From Argyresthia goedartella (taxonomy: Eukaryota; Arthropoda; Insecta; Lepidoptera; Argyresthiidae), in contig OX463812.1 in NCBI GenBank assembly GCA_949825045.1, positions 5,874,661 to 5,938,660 of the forward strand: a stretch of 64,000 nt of DNA. Reading direction: 5' to 3'. Under the pieces are notes generated by a model. That model worked only from the letters and a program-made list of their open reading frames with translations. It was not told where the DNA came from and did no database searches. This document shows, piece by piece, positions 23,001-29,000 of this stretch. The number at the start of each line of letters is the position of its first letter. The first letter of the stretch is position 1. Position numbers and translations under genes: made by a program.

Positions 23001-26000
23001 TTACGGCGATGTACTGGTCAGATTTCACCTTCTGAGCATAGGTGACCCCAGCTCTGCGCGCTTCCGTGCACTGCTTTTTAGGCTCCACTCGAGGAGAAAT
23101 ACTATCCTCTAGTCGAGCCCTCTTAGCAGCCGCGCGCTCGTTTTTGCCGGATCTCTTGGCAGATTTCAACTTCTTGTTAGAAGTTGGACCACCAGAGAAC
23201 GCTACGGTAGGTTTAGCCCCGTTTGAGTCTTGGGTTGCCCCTTTGACACCACGGGAGCCGGTCACCTTACCCGCAGCTCCAGCTGTATTAATAGCGGGAC
23301 CGCCATCGGTCGTCACCGTGGCAGATGGAACCCCATCTACGCCGGCAGCGGCCGATGTGGCAGCCAAACGCTGTTTTTTTCTTCCACCGACGATTCGCCT
23401 TACGCCCTGGTCCGGTTTGCACCGTATCTGGACGTCTAGTCGATGGGCCCTTCCCTTGCAAAGATTGCTTGGGTGGTTTACCCTTTCGACCAACCGTCGT
23501 CCAGGCGCTGGCGAAATGCTCGGCGATGTTTGTCGAATGGCTCCGCGCACCGGGTTGCCCCGTGGCCCTGCCTCTCGACTCACTTTCGGGCTTTTTGCAG
23601 CTAACCTCCACAGTGGAATCACTACCGGTTTACACCGGTAGGTCACTGATGGTGGCAGTGCGCCCAGTTGAGGCTTGAGGATCTGCCGAGGCAGATTCTC
23701 GCACCTGTTTGGAGACGCTTGCGGTTTTCACCGCTGGAAGCGTTCCAGATGGGTTTTTTGACCTGACACGATCCATGGCCAAATGTATAGAGATTCGTCT
23801 ACTCGATTTCCCACCCTCCACGGAGCCCGCATAATTGGGAGCGCCTACTCGCTTGGAACAGCTTTCAGTCGCTAGGAGTACCGAGTAGATATAGGAGCAT
23901 AGGGCTGGTACTTGGCGCGACATCGGGAGCTCGCTTCTGTGGACGATGGGAACCAAGGTGTCAGCGACATGGTCCCACCGCCGTAGTCACCGAAGCTTAC
24001 CCCGTCAGCATGACCCATCCCTCCGCTATGACTGACGCCTTAGCGGACCCTACACCCCTAGCCGTGGCCCTCTGACGGGACACTTGGCCGTTACCCCAAC
24101 CCGCGGCTACGGGCGAGGCTACCGTTTTGCCTGAAATCCAGGCCAAAGAGGGCGTGTTGCCTTACGAAGCTAAATCCACAGCAACGCTCGGCTCAACCCC
24201 CCAGGACCCCTTCATCCTGGCCTACGGTGGTCAACTGCGCAGACCACAAGACGCAGGTGAGTGTAGATAGTCTGCCGGGTACACCCACTTTAACCGACAG
24301 AACCGGAGCTACTTTTAGCCATCGGCTAGTAAGAGGTCCGGGGACCAGTCACTAGCCGCTGTTACCAGGGTGCACCAGGAGGAAGCAGAAGTTATGCAGG
24401 CGGACGTATCCTTCTGCATCACTTCAGCACCCCCACACTAGGAGGTAGTCGCTCAGAACACCCTACACAAAGGTAACTCACCAAAGTTATTGGTCAACCT
24501 TGGATACGAGTCAAGTTGCGGAAAAGTGGCCTGCAATAAACTATAACTATCAGACGTCCTGGGTTCCATCTGAAAAAAAAAAAAAACGGTAGGTCTTGGA
24601 TGTTTATATATGTATATGTGATGTCGCTGTGTCTGGTTCCCATGTCACAGGGTATCCTAGAGTGGGGACGGGACAGAAGCAATGTTTGTACCTATAAACC
24701 TTTATGTTTATGTTTTACTTAAATAAAATTTAAAGCTTAGGGACATTATAGAATATTTAAGAATTGTTTTCATGCTTAAATTTTTCCTTTTTTTTTACTA
24801 AATTCATCATGCTCCATGACAGAATAGGAGGAGTATGGCTATTGTTCGCACCAAATTTATTTGGCTCTGAGGGAGCCTCCCACTCACCCTTACAAACTTG
24901 CCAGAGAGGTGAACCAAGGATCATAAAATCTTGCATACTTGTCAAATTAATCAATGCTTACAGATAAATGCAGTACCAAAGAACCCCGTGAATGTTGAGC
25001 TGCCGACGGAGCACTCAAGCTCGATGTCTGTGTTCCTCATTGGGAAAATTGTTCAGAGCAATGTGTACCTGTGGCTGCCTGTACACGCGCGGTATCATCA
25101 AGCTGTGGGTGGTGGGGGGTGAGTTGTACGATGCTGCTTTTTTATGGGTTCCATACTAAGGGCTTATGTTTAAATGATTACCAAAAACGCAACTATTTTA
25201 CTACCAATAAATTCGAAATGACTGCCAGAATGGATAAATGTCCACCAAATTGTGTTTGGATAAATGATCACCAAACTTCTTTTTATGTTTTGTGTACTTA
25301 AGTTTATGTTTTAAGTATTTTTTTTTGTTCTTAAATGTTCAACCTAACACGAAGGATAAAGGCGGCTTCGCTTCGCTCACCACCCTTACCCTTCACCTAA
25401 GCTACCGCAGTATTTTGCCCTGATATTTTTTGCAACTTTTGGTGTTCATTTATTAATTTTGGGTAGGAAAAAAATATTTTGGTGATCATTATATTTGTTG
25501 CCCATACTAAGCCTCCGCTGTCCGTCTGTCACCAGGCTGTATCTCATGAAACGTGATAGTTAGACAGATGCAATTTTCACAGATGATGTATTTCTGTTGC
25601 CGCTATAACAACAAATATTAAAAAACAATAATAAAATAAATATTTAAGGGGGCTCCCATACAACAATTCTTTCAATACCGCATACAAACTTATGAATGCA
25701 CCTGATTACGTACATGGAGTGTGAAAGTAGCCGCATAAACAATATTTTGCTATGTAAATCCAAACTATTCATTCCACACCATCATCCCTACCATTGTACG
25801 GTGGTGCGGAACCTTTCGTGCGCGAGTTAGACTCGCACTTCACCTTTTTTTTTATTCATTTAGTAACAAACGGCCTAAAATAAATTAAATAACATGATAT
25901 TTTAAATGAAAACGTATAAAAAAACCTTTTTTAATATCTCTGTAAATAAATAATCATTCAAAAGGATTCATAATTTTATATTGTCGCTATTGTCCAGTAC

Positions 26001-29000
26001 CTTGTAACATAAAATGGGGTATTGAAACATACATATGCTCATGCTCATGCCCTTTTCCCGGAAGAGCTGGAGGCAGAGACTAAAGACCGTCCACTTGCGA
26101 CGATCCTGGCATTCTCTCGCTTCCTCAACATTCATAAGTCTCTTCATACAAGCTCACCGGTTACGGGTATTTCTAATCTGCCCTATCATAAATCGTCAAT
26201 TTGCTGTTTGAAGGACCTTCTTGGGCGTCCCCGTCCGACGACTCTATCACTCCCCAGCTGCTCATCTGTTTCGTCAATCGCTTCTAATTCATCCTTTTAA
26301 CATTTATATTGAATAACTTCCCCAAAAATGTGTTGAGTTATTGACAAAAGTGGCACAGGCAGTTAAGCTAATTCAATGCTCCATTTTGCGTGACAGGGGG
26401 CTAGCCCATTGCCGCAGCTATGGAGATACTAAGGTATCCTCATGTTTATTGATTTTTCTAACACCGTTATTATTGTATGTACTTATGTTAAATAACTTAT
26501 CTCACAATTATTTATTGCACACAAAATATGTAGACAGTCTGGTACCTTTATTAAAAGAAAAAGATTCTGAACAAGTGAGAGTCGGACTCGCGCACGTAGG
26601 GTTCCGTACCACCGTACAATGGTAGGGATGGTGTGGAGTATTATATAGTTTGAATTTTACATACCAAAATGTTGGTTACAAAGTTATTGGTGCGGCTACT
26701 TCATACTCCATGTACGAAACCAGATAGAGAAATCACATGGAAACTTATAAATGCATATGTGCAATGCAATACATGTACGAAACCGGGTCCATTTATAAGT
26801 TTGTATATGATTTGCAGATAAATAAAAAACCTTGGCAATTCCAGGGGGTAATATTTGGCTTAAGTTCTATATTATGTATTTTTTTTTCAAAATTTTAGAC
26901 TGTAGTTTCGGAGATAAAAAGGGAATGGCAATTATTTCCCCTTTTTTGATCATAACTTCTGAATTAATCAAAACTGAAATTAAAAAAAAGGTTTATAAAG
27001 AGCCCTATCAACGATAGCCTACATTAGTTATTACGGTGGTATTTTTTTCGTTTTTTCATTTTACAGCCTCCACTTTATTGCAAGCAATATTTTTTTCTTA
27101 TTTGACTTGAATTATTTTGCGGTTATCAGGATAAGTATTTTCGCAGAAGATTTCAAGACTCTATCTCTTATAGTTCCTGAGAGAAGTGCCTGTGACAGAC
27201 GGACGGACGGAAGTGATCCTATAAGGGTTCCTCCTTTTGAGGTACGGAACCCTAATATATGACAAAAGGCGAGCTTATCCCTAGAAAGAGATTTCGTCCA
27301 GCAACCGAAGGCATGTTAGGATAAAGTTATCTCTCTTATCTCATTGGTACACGGTCAGTATTAACACCACTCTGGTCGAAATATATATCTGCTTCTGCGA
27401 CCCCATATACGAAAACTTAAAGGCAACTTCGATTCGGAAGACGACCTTTATGGCGCGTTGCTGTTCGAGGCTCAGCCTCCCATGCGAAAGGTCCCGGGTT
27501 CGAATCCCAGCTGGGAAGGAATATCTCCAGTTCTTGGATGTTTGTATGTGTGTGACTTCCCACGACACAGGGCATTCTAGTGTGGGGCCATCAGCAACGT
27601 ATGTGCCTGTATGTAAATGTGTATGTTGACACAATCGCTAGAGGACAGCAAGAAACTGGAACCAACCACCGACGCTCTACTTTCGCTGTCCCTCGCATAG
27701 ATTAGAGGCTTGCGGCGACATGTCCCCCCCTGTCATCTCCCCCCGTGCCCCTGAACGACCAACGAAATTGTACAACTAGTTGGTCAATTAGTGGGTCAAC
27801 ATGATTCTGTTCCTAATCAACCAACTGCTTGAGCGTCATCAAAAAAGCAGGCAAAATGATTCGGGAATGTCCAACTAAAGTTATTGAAAGAAAATACCAT
27901 ATGGCGATACCAAGGAGAACAGACAGTGATAAGAGGTTTGTTTGTTCTAGGAAACCTTTAACATCTTTTTGCGCTCCTGGTATTTATTAACAGCATAGCA
28001 TATATGGAGGTTTTCCGAATGGGCAGCCAGGCTGTGTGGATGTCCTTTACCGTTTCTGAGATAAGCCACGTGGTAGGGTTGAGTTCAACATCCAGGGTGT
28101 TAGTGTTGTGGTCGGCAGTCCAGACCGGTGAGCAGTATAATCTGCAGTGCTGCACACCAGCGCCAGTGCTGATATTCGTGTCTGGCGCTTTCGTTGCTAA
28201 AGTTCGGTTCTGTTCTTCTTCTAAGATTATCTATACTGAAAGATGAGTCCGTAGGTGATCAACTGATCAATAAAGAGCATAAGAAATAATGGCAAATTAT
28301 TAACCCAAACCAAACAAAGTTTTGCGTTTCCTAGTACCTACAACATTCGTAAGATACGTTGGTACAAATAAACCACGTGAATGAGACAACGGCATTTCTC
28401 ACAACTACAAAAAGTACCAGGTCCACATAGCTTCAAAGAACCTTAAGAAAATTCTTAATAGAAAATACCTTCTATAGCCTACAGGAGTTTTATAACTACC
28501 CTAAATAATTAAATACAGACACCTTATAATGTAGAACTATATAGACAATAAATAATTTTATTTATACAATTCTATTCTTTGACAATTGAGATTATTTGAA
28601 AATGTAATTATTTTAAATAATAGAAACGAATTTACCTATCTTATGCACTTACCACCTAAGTAAAACTAATAATGTTGCAATGCCCTTGCAGGGCGAATAT
28701 TTTGGAACTTATCCTACATTTACATCTTTGTACATACCACATGCAAGCAATTAATAAATGAATATGAATATGAAAGAGGCTTTTTAATACAATTTCTCAT
28801 AGTTGGTCTGTCAGGAATAAAAATCGTTGGTCAATTTGATTTTTAATGGACCAACTCAAATCGTTGGTCATTTTCCAATTGGTCATGTGTAGTTGGTCAT
28901 TCAGCACCACGGGCATCTCCCGTGTATATATCATGAATGTCACGAAAATTTAATTATCGAATAACTTTTCTTCTGCCCCGTATACTAAAAGACGTGACGC

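Larger units (their letters stand above)
18512..24464 (-). mobile_element. Full-length I-group LINE (about 5.95 kb)
   Basis: Bounded by a 13-bp target-site duplication, with its 3' tail at 18512 (a short CAATTGT-type tandem repeat) and its 5' end at 24464. Order: 5' UTR of about 540 bp, ORF1, ORF2 (endonuclease, reverse transcriptase, RNase H, terminal Cys motif), 3' UTR of about 90 bp. RNase H after the reverse transcriptase places it in the I/LOA-like group rather than in Jockey or RTE. Protein motifs are intact but three lesions (one stop, two frame changes) make it inactive. Low decay and clean duplications suggest a fairly recent insertion. Confidence 0.9.

Noticed and set aside
18803..23678. 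Many + strand frames of 60-200 codons across the LINE
   Set aside because: They are antisense shadows of the - strand LINE ORFs, whose domain motifs are clear.
27641..27741. Use of the upstream exon-4 copy as the functional PIGX exon
   Set aside because: It lacks the CQWKNVAYT half and a donor site, being cut by the hAT-like insertion, whereas 29556-29706 is complete and in phase.
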